A stretch of 64,000 bases of DNA. Source: Mariannaea sp. PMI_226. Taxonomy: Eukaryota; Ascomycota; Sordariomycetes; Hypocreales; Nectriaceae. Shown piece by piece: positions 31,103-43,600 of this stretch. The position numbers were made by a program, and so were the translations under genes. Each line of letters opens with the position of its first letter. The first letter of the stretch is position 1. The stretch covers positions 310,001 through 374,000 of the forward strand of contig JANFOG010000010.1 in NCBI GenBank assembly GCA_024336345.1. The letters run 5' to 3'. Under the pieces are notes generated by a model. It made no database searches. It saw only the letters and a program-made list of their open reading frames with translations, and was not told where the DNA came from.

Positions 31103-34100
31103 TGAAGGATGATGTTATTGAGGGGCGTGTTGGGTTACATGAACATGTCATCAAGGATGCCTAAGCAATGCAATTTAGACCCAATACTGAGATGAAACGA
31201 AACTTTTGGGCCTGACGTTAGGACAATGTGAGTCAATAGAGACGTGAAACTTATGATGGAAGTCAAGATATCTAGATGATAGAGCAAACGTGAGACACTA
31301 CAGGATAAGCTGAGAAATCCCCTTGCTTCTGCATGGACAGCAACTGGTCGGTTGGAGATTGTGCGCAGTTGTTGCTGTCACGTCTATTCTGTACCCTGTA
31401 AGAAAGAGAGTGTGTTCCATAGTGTGTTTCTTGGCTTTGGGTTGCAACTGGCGGCACTCTATCACTTCCATTCTTTTTCGTTTTCGTTTTCCTTCTTCTT
31501 TCTTTTCGCTAGTTTTCCCCTTTTCCCATCGTCCCTATTTTACTTCAGACCAGAGACAGTCGTAGTGCTGCCTATTATTTCGGAGCTCTCAAGAGAGTCA
31601 GCTTCCCTCAGAATCAAATGTGGTCACCATAATGCCAATTAGTAACTAGGAGGGAGTGTCGCTGATCCCTAGTGGTCCATTGAACCTATTGAGAGACAAC
31701 CTAAACCGTGCACCAACAGTACATTCACTACCACGGGAGGAGGGGGGAAAGACACATGCCACGTCGTATTGTGGCTACAGAGTAGAGTCATCGGTCACAA
31801 TGACACCGTACGGCAAAGCTCGTCAAGTGTTGCGATTGGACTGATAGTATCCACACCTCATGGTTCATACATATCTTGATTGCTGTAAATATATTTGCGA
31901 GAATCTGAACTTGGCAGGTAATTATGTATGTAGAGTCTTCGCTCTGATCTTCATGATCTGTTTCCACGCGAAGCTAGAAGGTTGCTATAGAACACAGCGG
32001 GGCATCACGTCCATTACGCAGAAGAAAATTTCCGTCCAACAAGACTTGTCAATCTCAACGATGGGACTCCTGATTCAGGGATACATGGGAAGGTCTCCCA
32101 TCATGCCGTCTGTCATGGGAAAAACCGCCTAGATTGAGTAAAACTGTGTGAGAACTAGCGCCAGTCGGAATATAACTCTGGAATGTAATCGGGTGTTATC
32201 GATTTGCGTAAGAGGTGGAAGGGAAAAGTCGGTCCTGGGTATAGGATGGGGGTGCCACAGGCCGAATATTGAAAAAGCGGTGTGCTGGTGTGTGGAGGAT
32301 TGAGGGGTTCTAGGGTTCGCCCCCGCGCTGCTGCTGGTGCTGGTGATGGTACTGCTGTGAGCAAGAAGGGGGTTCATCAGCGTGACGGTGCGATTCGGGA
32401 GAAGAGAGAATGTGAGACGGCTCAAAATACGAAGGGAGGAGACACGGGAAGAGGCGACGTTTCTCTCTGTTTGGACCGTTGGATTGGTGGGGTGGGATCA
32501 CTGTGATGGTCTACGATCTCCGAATGGCAGCACATACTCGTGATTTCATGCATGCGCGGACAGAGAGCCAAATCTTCATCGAATCCTATTGAGGAACGGA
32601 ACCTAACTGAAGATGGAGGGCAGGATGGAGATGTTTGCTTCTTCAAGTCAAGTTATTCAGGTACTGTGTGCTGCCCCTCCGGCTAAGCGGGCACCGGCTT
32701 GGTGATGGATCGTGACTTGAGCCGTGCCACTGGATCGTCAAACACCCTGTGACGGAAAGGTGATTATGCCCGTCATCATGGAGAAAATCGGTTGATTAGC
32801 ACTGGGCTTCGCTATTTAATCTTTCCAGAGCTCATGGTAAGGATGCAGTATCAGACACCATGGGGAACAGCAAATAGTATCCTCAGGTGCACAATCATCA
32901 ATAGAAGGTCATGATAAACTGTGTCAACGCCGGTGATTATCAAGGGTGGAGATGATCCGGTATTCTCCCAGCAGGAGTCTGCTGAAGTGGTCCATGGGCT
33001 TGAAAAACAGCCGTCAGAAGGTGGCACATTTGATAGACCCTGCACATGCGTCAATGCCTTCAATGTGGTTTCCTACCACCCCACAATCAGTGTCCATGTT
33101 GGTGAAGAACTGACAAGCCATCCGAGATTCGAACAGGGATATTCCCGTCAGGCACATGGGGCACCACTGCCAGGGTTCTCGACGCTTCCCTCCCCTTATT
33201 AAGCGATCAGCCTATTGAGTGGAAAGTGATGTTGTTTATTTGTATCCAAATGCTGCTCGAGCATCAAATCGGAGTCAAAATAGCAAATTGGAGTAATTGC
33301 GAGCAAGTACTACACGTAGAAGAAGCAAACAGCTGGAAGATATGATCATCCTAACGGGGCCTTTCTTCTCTCACCGATATTTTGCAGTTGAGGAAGTATG
33401 ACGGGAAAGGCGTATGGGGATAGGAAATGAGCCCATGAGAGTGTGTGAACGGGAAGATGCAAGCCTCCGTGTGGAAGAAGGAGAGCTTCGCCATCAGCCT
33501 CCAATCTTTGAGCTAGATGCTGCAAGCCAACATTAGTGTATGGGTGAAAGGCGGAGAGGGGTGCACACATCAAGTACAAGAGACACAGAAATCTCACGGT
33601 CCTCATTGGGTCGGTCCAAGTCAAGTGAAATGCTGCAGCGTGTCGGTCAGCTGGCAAAAAAAAAAAAAGGGTGGTTGGTCGCCGTTTGTTGACTCTGGAG
33701 ACATTTGATCAATCATAGACTGAGTTCAGGCATCGCGACCGTGACGGAAACTCGTGGCGAACAACACACGGCCGCGCTCGTTTGTTGACTCGTGTGCATG
33801 CCGCCGCTTTGTCAAATGAGTTTATTGGCAGGTTATGCCCCTCCCCCCTGCTCATCGCCGTCGGCACTGCATCGAACATGTTCAAGCACCAAAATTGAAG
33901 CTGTGCCGACTTCGTCATGGACGTTACGAAGACTGATATGTTGTCGTCGGCAGTCAACATATGAGGATGGGCTAAAAACCCGGAGTCCTTCTCCGGTCTA
34001 CCAACCGAGGATTCTGACGATAAAGGCCGAAAGTCGGGACATGTCCAAGCTTAAGGAGGGTCTCACCGGCGAATGGTGTGGGGGCCTCCGGAATGGCTGG

Positions 34101-37100
34101 ACGTGGAGTAGTGATCGTTTTCAAAACCTCACTCATCAAGAGCATCAGGCAAATGCCGTGATAGCTTAGAGAAGCAGACCCCCCCCTTCCCCCCATATCC
34201 GGGCGTCCGATGGACGAATTTCCAACCCTTAATCTGGTGATGGCTTGCCCTGGAGTTTCTGAGGACCTCGATGCATATCTAGGCAATTGTTTTCCCCGAC
34301 ATGGGCATGACAGAAGGAAGGGTGTGCGTCCAATCTGGGCAACCTGTCCATCGTCGACAGGCAAGTTTCATACGGCAGGAGTAATTGTGGTCCAATCAGA
34401 AAGCGGGCTGGTGACTCTTGTCGAAGCAACCGGCCAAAGGAGGGTTGGGCATCAGGCGTGTGCATGAGCGTGCGTGGAGCCATGGAGATAGCGCCATATT
34501 CGATTGGACTTTGCCTGTCATTGTGGTGAGATGAGCTGGCCCTTGTCTGTCTGATTTGACAGTTGCACAAGAATGTCTGCACTTTTGGGCGGAAAGAGAA
34601 ACGCATGAGAGAGAAAGAAGCAGCAGGGAGCTTTGCTGGTGGTGGACAGGGTGTGGATGAGAGATCGCTTTGAGGCATGGGCAGGTGGTGAATCCCGTCC
34701 GGTGCATTATGTTGACACGGATTATTCGCTTGTCTCAATGCACATTCCACCATGACAATCGGTGCCACATCATGGGAACCTCGAATGGGCACAATGACAT
34801 CAATTCAAGCCTGACCTTGGAAAGGCATAATTTGTCCCTCTTCTTTCTTCTTGAAAGCCAGGTCGTTTCGTTGGTACCCAAATCAGGTCTTCATCCGCTA
34901 GAAGCCTAACTGGGTACAAAGTGAAACCTCGCAGAGCCGCAACACCAGGGGCAAAACAAGATTTCTAGTAGAGGTGTAGGCGTGTGTAGGCCGGTGATGG
35001 AAGTACAGCTTGGACGAAAGGAGACAAGAATGCGTGGATGCTTGGGCGTGGACATCGCCCCAAGAGGAAATCAGTGGACTATCATGAGCACCCTCGGGCA
35101 TGCAAGTCTGCGGTATTGGCGCCTTAACTGAAGCCAGTCTGTACCCAAAAACTAGAGACTGAGACCGCGGGAGCCCACACAGGCTTCCGCATTCTCCATC
35201 ATGATGTGCTTCTCTCATCAACAACTTTCACAATTAGCCAATACGATAACTGAACAATGTCCGGTACCGCATGATGGTGGATCTAGCAATGTTTCTCCAG
35301 ACCTGGTTTCCGTGGAGCCAATCCAAGACCACACAACCGAAACCCCGGCTTCAAGATACTCTGTTTTTTGGCCCCCCAAAGTACGTACTGTATATGTAAA
35401 GGCCGTTATGATTAAAAGTTTCGGAGTGTGCCAGGAAAAGAAATCTGTCAACCATCTTGAACTCCCTTGGGTTAGTACAACGCCTGAGATGGTGTCAACG
35501 CGTGTTTGTTGACAATCTTGAGACCAAGCATCTTCTCGAATTGAGCCCACAATTACTCAGCCCCCCCGACCCGAAAGGCGTCGATGCACCCTTTCCTCCA
35601 TCAGTTATTTCCAGAGGCTTCCTTTCCATTATCAATGGAGTTCAATCTGAAGCGTACGAGGGAGATGATTGAGTGCCAACGTGATCAATCAACTCCATGT
35701 TACTTTATTCTTGTGTCTCCAAGTGAGTGGGTCGGTTTCCCTGCCCGAAAGCCCAAGAGATCGGTATCCCAGCTTTTCTCGTCGGTTTCTCGAGGCTTCC
35801 AGCAAGGGTGGTGCGGATGACAACGCCCGGGCGTGTGTGGCCTGTGGGGGAGCTGGCCCAAGAGGGGAGGGGCATCTCCATTTTCTCTGCTGGGAAACCA
35901 ACTCAGTGACCTGGCTTGATGTTACTGGATCGACAAGGAGGATAAAAACCGGGGGAATGAAACCAGCGAGGAGGTACAGGAAACCCAGAGCCATCCAAAC
36001 GAGAGGGCGAAAAGAAAATATTGAGGGTTGGATGAGGCGGGCAAGACACAAGATCCACAATTGGGCCCGAGTACTTCGCCTCAGCCCGGAGGCTCTTGGG
36101 ACATTCCCTGCCAACGGAACACTGAAGGACCCTCAACGGTAGGCGAAGGGCGGGTCATTGGGGCACTATCTGGGGATGCATCGACAGATCAGATCCATTC
36201 TTGGCCGCGTGGTTTTCGTGGGTAGCCTGACAATGGGTTGGGATTTTGGATCCGGGGCCACTAAGGACAGCCAATCTGCCTCACTCTCAGTCTGGCTCTC
36301 GCTCTTCCACCTCATGCGACTAGCCGAACCTCAACGTCCCTGTTCAGTCATTCTGGTTAATTGCTAGGATTGCACGCCTAGGTTGGCGAGCTTATCCCCT
36401 GACGGATCGCACCGGGGTACCGGAATAGCCTGGGGCTATAGTGTCCCGGCACCAAAAACGGGCTGCCGGTGACGAAAGTGCTGATAACTTAACCCTTTAG
36501 GTTCCTATTGAGACAACTCCTAAGGCAGGGAGAGATCAAATTGCTTGGAGCGTGAAAGGCGTAGTTGAATCCGGGAACGTCATACATCATACGGTGGGAG
36601 AGAAATTTAATTACTTAGAAGCAGGTGCACCCCCGGCTACTGTACGTCCTGCTTACGAAGCATCCGGCCGAATGATGGTTGAGAAGGAAAAGTGATGGAG
36701 GAGAGGGACGGGAAAATGAGCTCTGTGGGATTGGATATCCGCATATGGCCTCTCAAATTTTGTTTCCTTGATCACAACGTGAGGTAGAGTGCATGGCCTA
36801 CTACCAGCCACGCACACCTGGTTTTGAGTGTTGCTGTGGTGTCCATTCTTGTACTTTGCTTCCTTCGTGCACCCCCACATTGAGGTTTCCACGACACTTC
36901 TGCCGTGGCCGCCGAATGAACGGCGCGGAGAAGAGAGAAGGACTCGGGAGGCTAAGGTTGGCCTCGAGAGGAGGCCGGGGCGGGAGCTGGCTAGCCGTTG
37001 ATAGCATATGCTATAGCTGGACAAGGGCGGCAAAACCAATGGATCGGTGAGGGGAAGAAGACGGTGAAGAAGTACGCGCGACGCTTTCAAAAGCTATTTG

Positions 37101-38825
37101 GATGTCCATTGTCCTTCAACAAACTTTCGCTTCAGCATTGTCAGCTGTCCGTGACTGCCACCTTGCCTCCAAACTCTCAACCTAGCCGCTGATTGCATGC
37201 TGACCCTTTCGGCAAGGAATGTTGAGAGTATGCAAGTCGGTTTGCTGACTGATGTAATTATGTTTAGTGGCATGCTGTGGGCATCCACCACTGGTGTGTG
37301 AGGTTCCAGACCACCCCGCTGACTGACTGAGAGTACTCCACGAGAAGAGCTAGGTAAGCAGAGCGCTCTGGTACCTATCCGTAATTGTTTCGTAGTACGA
37401 CACACAGGATGTATCATTGCCGTGACAGACGAGTACAGCTGGGACTGTCGTTTGTGGATGGCAAAGGTAGTAAGTAGGTTGGTATCATATTTTCACAGAG
37501 TCAGTCGAGGGGAAGGGCAAGGGTATAGGCACGAACATGAACATGAGTATCGGTATTGGCGCTCACCCCCCATTGGAGACATCTCTTTCTTGTCTTCTGT
37601 ATTCGCGTGCCTCCGTCGCCACTACTACTGTGTATTGTGTGGTGTTTGTTGTTGTTTTTGTTGTGCTTTGTTGTGCTGCGCTGGCTCATCCACGGTGCTG
37701 CGTGGTGCTTGAATATGCGTTGTGATAGCTACACCCACTCCCATCTGCAAGAAGACCCTCGTCCTTTGACTCTTAAATAGTACTTCGTACGCCTTCCTCC
37801 TGCCTCCCTTGCTTCTGTCTGGAGGAAGACTACCCTACCTACGTTGGCGCATCCCAAGCTCTATCCAACCAGCGCCACCACTCCATAGGTAAGACGGCAA
37901 GTTACAAGCACACACCTCACTCCACACCGCCCACACACCCATACTACTACCTCAACGCCAAACCTTCGCTGGCCAGACGCCCACATCAGCATCATCCGTT
38001 CACACCTACCCCGGCTCGCTCACTGACACACACACGTATACGTAGGTTTTTTTTTCTTTCCTTTTTTTTTCCTTCTTTTTTTTTTTACTGACGTTGACTG
38101 GCAGGCCAGCGCTTGGCTGGGGCCATGGGGGCGGGACAAGAAAATCCTTGTTACAGACTGGCTTGGCTGGGCCACAGCGGCTGGCCTCTCTGGGTACAGG
38201 ACTCCTCAGATCCCAGGATGCCCCAGTAAAAAACCACGACGGGCCACAGCGGCTCGCTGGGACAACCCCCCTCCCACACCCCCAGGCCCTTGTTCAGCAC
38301 CGATTTTATTAAAACAGTGCTTCCTCTCCATCAATACCCATAGCCCTCCCCTCCCCCCTCCTTCACACTGCAAGAATCGACCGTTCGACGTTATCAGCAG
38401 CTTGCGTCTGTCACCAACCCGCGTTTCCCGATCGACTTTCTTCAGAAAAAAAAAGAACAAACATTACTTCCCAGCCCAGCACTCTGTCCATCCACCATCG
38501 GTTCATGCCAGCGTCATCGTCTTCGTTTTTTCAAACAACCCAGCATTACCACCTCGATTTTGGTCGTCTAGAAATCTTGCCCACGCACTTCTGGTCGTCG
38601 TTCTATGTTCGCTGCTCCAATAGGCATAAAATCAAGGCAAACCTCCGCCATACCGACCTCGATATTCGCTTCAAACTCTACCGTCATCCATCTTTCGAAC
38701 ATATAGACTTGCGTCCCGTCCCGCCCTAGTGCGGTTGTTGTTGGAGGCGAGAGAGCCCACCGCCACCTAAACGCTCATCCGGAGCGTCCAAACTTTGATC
38801 GCGCCACTCATCGCACCACCCCACG
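31103..38825. other. Large gene-free stretch, 7.7 kb
   Basis: I find no supported gene. Base composition is ordinary and there is no clear transposon. Features seen: pyrimidine-rich tracts at 31470-31510 and 38046-38093, the latter probably in the long leader of the next gene; a GT/GTT-rich patch near 37640; and a poly-A run at 33656-33668. A tRNA-like arm at about 33120-33135 was rejected. The length is unusual for an ascomycete and may reflect a large regulatory region or non-coding transcripts. Confidence 0.45.
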
Positions 38826-40682
38826 ATGTCCAAGTTCATCAGCTACGTCGAGGATGCAGAGGAGGACTCCGGAAGTTCTGTCGAAGGTATCGAGAGCACT
38901 CGTCGTTATGCTGTCTCCGAGGCTCCCGTGAGTCCCTTCAAGGAGCGCCCCAACACGGGTAAGTCCCGTGGTGCCGACAAGCGCTCCAACAGAAAGTCCG
39001 AAGAGTCTAACAGCCCTACCGATTCCGACTCTACTCCCCGCTCCAAAGCCCGTGAACGTGAATCTCGGCGAGAGTTTGAGCGTGAGCAGCGGGAAAAGGA
39101 TCACCGCCGTAAAGAACGCAAACAAAAGGAAATGGCCGAGCAGATTCAACGCAAAGCCCGCGCCGAGGCCAAAGCATTGGCCAAAGATCGTGAACCCAAA
39201 CCAACACGAAAACCCCGACCCGCATCTCTCACTCAGCCTAGAACAGACCCTGCTGTTGAGCAATATCGACGAGGCCATGTTGAAGACCCCTCCTGCTACG
39301 GTGTTCAGCAGCAACCTGCTGCCTCTGGCATGCGTCCTCGAGCCCAGACCCGACCCAACAGTTACTATCCAGGCCATCCTCCTCCAATGGGTCCTCCTAG
39401 TTGGCACCAACCACAGGCTCCTCCTACAAGACCACCGCCTCCTACCAGGCAGCCATCTTCAGCCAGACAGCAACCACCAACGAGACAGGCTCCTCCAGTC
39501 TATCCCACTGGTTCTTTCCCGCCGCCCCCAATCTATGGAGGAAGTGGCCCATCACCATCCATGGTTGGCGTTCCTGCATCGCCCGCTCATACTGCGAGCT
39601 TTTTCGACATGAGCATGCAACAGCAGAATGCCCACCTGAGGAACCGATTTGAACGACCTGCTTCTGCAATGGGCTACCAACAGCAATCAAAAGGCCCTTC
39701 CCCAGCGGCGTATGGATTTGGCATTGGAGACTACGAAGAAGAGCCTGATCCTCGTCTTACTCGGCGAGTCTCTCGCTCCAAGAAACAGCAGCAGCAACCA
39801 GACGACGATCGAAAACGAATGCCCCCGCCGGATTATATTCCTCGACCACAGTCAGCACTTCCGTCTGGTACACCTTTCCGACCACCGCAGGCTCAGAAAT
39901 CTGCACCTCGTCAGAAATCCAGACCCCCCACTGCTCGCCGCAACATCAGTTTTGCCGATGCCCATGGCTATGATGATGATGATTTTGTCGGTGGTGGGGA
40001 CCTATATGCTGACATACCTCATGAGCCTGTTTACAATCGCCAGACAGCCCTGGCTCGCACTCGACGAGGATCTGTCGCCTACGAGCAACAGGGGTTAGAG
40101 ATTATGCCGGCTAGTGGTCGGTCTCGGAGAGATTCTTTCTATGGTGGAAGCCGTGCCCTCGGTAGCGGCGGTGTCAGCCTGGAGGACGACAAGTACCTCA
40201 CAGCGCTACAGTACCAGGATGATGTGAGCGGTGGCCCCGGACTTCAACTGACCGAAGAGCATTTGCGGAAAGCTAACCGCCGCGCCGTTGGCGGTCGCAG
40301 CCGTTCCTCCCACAGCAGCGACAGCCGGGACGAAAGCGAATACAAGCAAAGCAACACCACTGGCATTACTAGATCATCGTCAAGCGAGAATGACAACGTA
40401 ACCATCAAAGTTTCCGGTTCCGCAGTCGTCCGAGTGCAGGGCGCAGAGATCGAATGTGGCGATGGAGGCGAAATCACCTTCAGTGCTCCCTCAGGTTCCC
40501 GACTTGGTAGCGATCGGGCTAGTACCATCTACCAGATTGAGGACGGTAGGAGCCGGGTGGAACGCAAAGCATTGCCTCATAGGATTCGAGCACCCAGTCA
40601 GTCGGATTCACAGAGTCGTGGATACGCCTTGAGCTACGCCCCATACGATCCCACCTGGATTGGCGATGACTATATTTCATAA
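38826..40682 (+). CDS. Conserved disordered protein with a short C-terminal conserved motif
   Basis: One exon encodes 618 residues; the ATG at 38826 has a good context (CACG before ATG). The N-terminus MSKFISYVEDAEED is acidic. Residues about 75-120 form a highly charged Arg/Glu/Lys helix (REFEREQREKDHRRKERKQK). About 160-250 is Pro/Gln-rich. The rest is largely disordered until about 535, where NVTIKVSGSAVVRVQGAEIE is a predicted beta-rich segment; this is the part most likely to be conserved across filamentous ascomycetes. There is no catalytic motif and no membrane segment. It sits alone between two unusually long gene-free regions, which suggests complex regulation. Its function is not known to me; a cytoskeletal or signalling scaffold is only a guess. 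Confidence 0.75.
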   Translation: MSKFISYVEDAEEDSGSSVEGIESTRRYAVSEAPVSPFKERPNTGKSRGADKRSNRKSEESNSPTDSDSTPRSKARERESRREFEREQREKDHRRKERKQKEMAEQIQRKARAEAKALAKDREPKPTRKPRPASLTQPRTDPAVEQYRRGHVEDPSCYGVQQQPAASGMRPRAQTRPNSYYPGHPPPMGPPSWHQPQAPPTRPPPPTRQPSSARQQPPTRQAPPVYPTGSFPPPPIYGGSGPSPSMVGVPASPAHTASFFDMSMQQQNAHLRNRFERPASAMGYQQQSKGPSPAAYGFGIGDYEEEPDPRLTRRVSRSKKQQQQPDDDRKRMPPPDYIPRPQSALPSGTPFRPPQAQKSAPRQKSRPPTARRNISFADAHGYDDDDFVGGGDLYADIPHEPVYNRQTALARTRRGSVAYEQQGLEIMPASGRSRRDSFYGGSRALGSGGVSLEDDKYLTALQYQDDVSGGPGLQLTEEHLRKANRRAVGGRSRSSHSSDSRDESEYKQSNTTGITRSSSSENDNVTIKVSGSAVVRVQGAEIECGDGGEITFSAPSGSRLGSDRASTIYQIEDGRSRVERKALPHRIRAPSQSDSQSRGYALSYAPYDPTWIGDDYIS

Positions 40683-43600
40683 TGACATCTTGATGAAAGA
40701 CGACGAAGTTGACGAATAGCGTGCGATATTTTTATGTTTTGTTTCCTTCTCATTTCTTTTCTTCTCTCTCTTCCCTTCGATCCCCATTTTCCTCGGGGAG
40801 GATAGCATATTTTGTTCTCCCTAATCTTGATTGATCTTGGATGCAACAGGTGCATTTTGATTGGGCATCAGTTTTGGTCTTGCCGTTTATCATCAGCATG
40901 GAAAATCCCTTCTCCAACCTGTATCCTTATGCTTAATCATTTGAGTTGAGGACTGGGTCGCTGGCTCGACGGCAGCAAAAGAGAAAAACAAAAAACAAAC
41001 CCAAATCGGAAAAAGTTTGATACCCCAAAAGCGGCGATGATGGGAAGACCTGGTGTCTTTGGTTCTTGTTACGACCTTTTTCCCTCTAGCCCGATGCCAG
41101 GGCCGCGTATCTGCTGTATCCTGCCTTGGTCTTGGTTGGATAGCCTGAGGGGCCATACTGTGTTTTTTAGGTTGGAGGTAATAGAAGATTGTCACCATAG
41201 TGTGGAAGGAAGATTGCCAATGGCGGTTATTCACCACTCGATATCGGAAAAGGGTTGGGACTGTGTGATGATGATTACTTTAGTCCCTTTTTCCTCTAGA
41301 ATGGGCTCGTGTGGTTTGGGAACTCGTCGTTTTTTTCTTTCCTCGTTACAAAAGGACTGAATTCGCATCCATTGCCCTGATGGAAGCCACCGATAACCGA
41401 GGCTCGGGTGGCGATCTGTGTATACACGCTTTGAGCATGGTGTAAGAGAGGAGACTTGGCCGGGCTTGGAAGAAAGAATCACCATCCCGTGTCACCACAA
41501 CGATAGATTGTATGGGCGTAGGAGGTTCGCACCTCCATCTGCTGCCCTGCAGAGAATAATCTTTGTTACGACCTGGCATTTCTATCTTTGTCTGGGTTCG
41601 CCGTTGTTGATGTCTTTTTTTATCTACTTTTCGTTTTCTTAAGTTCATGTTTTGGTATTAGACTGATGGTTTTTGGAGGAGGAAATGGTTTTGGCCAACA
41701 ATCTGCAGGGATCTACGAAGTATGCAGTGTCTGTTACATCTCATGATGACGATTACTTCTATCTCTGCTGCAGGGTCGGCGGGATACAATGGAAGATACA
41801 TGGAATGGACGAATGAATCAACTGAATAGAATCAGATTGGGAAACCCCAGAGAAGGGTGTGAATGATACGGTAGTAAGGCGTACTTTGTGACACAGCAAG
41901 ATTTTCGAAAACAATGGAACAAATTGCATGTATGATCAAATTGCTAGTCTCCCCACAACAGAAGAAGCCAAGTGATGAATAACTGAGTAGAGGTTTGACC
42001 GTGAAGGTGAGATACGAGGATGCTTTGGCTTCATGTGGATAGGAATTGAGACGAGGCAGTGCAATCAGAGCCTTGGCGTCTCCTATTGGCTCGGGTCGTA
42101 CGCAAAAACCAGGCTCCTGGGTTGTGTGAGCAGTCCTCGAGTTCTCATGATTGTGATAGTGCCGGCATAGTCATACGAAGTAAGCAAGGGAGGGCATAGC
42201 CCAACTCATATGGATCATCTGCTGCCCCAGTTTGTAAGCATGGGCTGCGTTAAAGCCCGATACACTGGTCATGCAGGCGAGGGATTCTGGGGCCGCGGAC
42301 GCAACCAAATGAGGCTTTGTATCTCCCTGTTTGTCATGCATGAGAGTCTGAGAAGTGTCTGGGCTTTGTGAATTAATAACGGAACATCCCTACATCCAGT
42401 TGGCTAGATGTTTCGTATTCGAAAAGTAAGGCTTTTCAACCTTGCCACATTTCTTTGCTCAATATATTATACCATCGCATATAATTCATGTCGATGAGAG
42501 AGAATGAGGGAAGGCGAATAGCCACAATATGCAGCAATATCCCTTTCGCTGTGCTAAGGCAACATTTGCGTACTGTACTGGGATATCAGCCAATTAGATA
42601 GAACGATAATAAAAATACCTAAGTTTACGTGAGAAGTAGCCTACAATGAAAGCACTCACGATCTTCACAAGTTGACAAGTACCTTGCATGAACACAATCA
42701 TCTATGTGGCGATAGGTATTATCTGCGCTGATCCGTACTTTTTGGGTCAGCATCAACCGCAGGGGTGAAATGGGGACCGATACAGCCATGTTGCCTTAGC
42801 ACAGCGAAAGGGATACGATCCCTTACTCACAGCAGGGGGTTACAGCTCGACGTATCTCTTGGTACTTTGTCAAGGCGGCCCAAAATGTGCTGCCGTTGCT
42901 GCCTTGCCGAGAACATGTCAGCTAATTTCACATCACGCAGCCTAATGGAAGCCCATAATTACAAATGATGGCAATCTACAGGACGAATGCTGGACGCCTA
43001 TTTGGCAGCACTTGAGATCTAAGTAGCAATGCCCAAGTTGATGATTATATGGGGGCTCAATTTTACCAGATCAACACACTCCGTCTTTCAATAGCAAATT
43101 GCTTGGTAGCCCTTCTCCCAGTATACAATGTTGCTTGCTTAATGGCACTGCAGGACAGATTCTCAACATGATCTACTATAGTGCGGGAGATCAGTGTGGG
43201 ATCTCCGACAGCAAGATGACAAATACATAAAGGCAATATGTCGACGATCACTTCCCTACAGACTGTATCCCTTACCGAAGAGACGTATGCAATTGGCCTT
43301 TCTAGTCATGAGGTAATCAAAACAGTTTAGATGGTTTACGACGATTTCGGCGCATATAGATGTAGTTCAGTATAAACTAGGGGGTACATTGGTGAAACTG
43401 CTTACCATTTCAGGGAAAATACTTACAGCAGGCCTGGAGCCGTCTGCGAATGGGAGAGATAGCTGAGGACGTGTTTTTTATGTATCTTGGAAAAGATTTA
43501 GCAGCATCATATTAGAATCATTATACGCATATCGCCCAGATTTAACAGCGTTAGAAACTATACTAATGGACGCATTTATGATCCCCCCATATGAAGGAGT

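Noticed and set aside
33105..33190. tRNA-like T-arm (GTTCGAATC on the minus strand)
   Set aside because: Only the T-loop pattern fits. The T-stem pairs poorly (about 3 of 5) and no matching 5' acceptor strand lies at the right distance, so this is not a tRNA gene.
35669..36142. 157-codon plus and 141-codon minus overlapping frames
   Set aside because: Mutual shadows in GC-rich intergenic DNA; neither has a plausible protein pattern.
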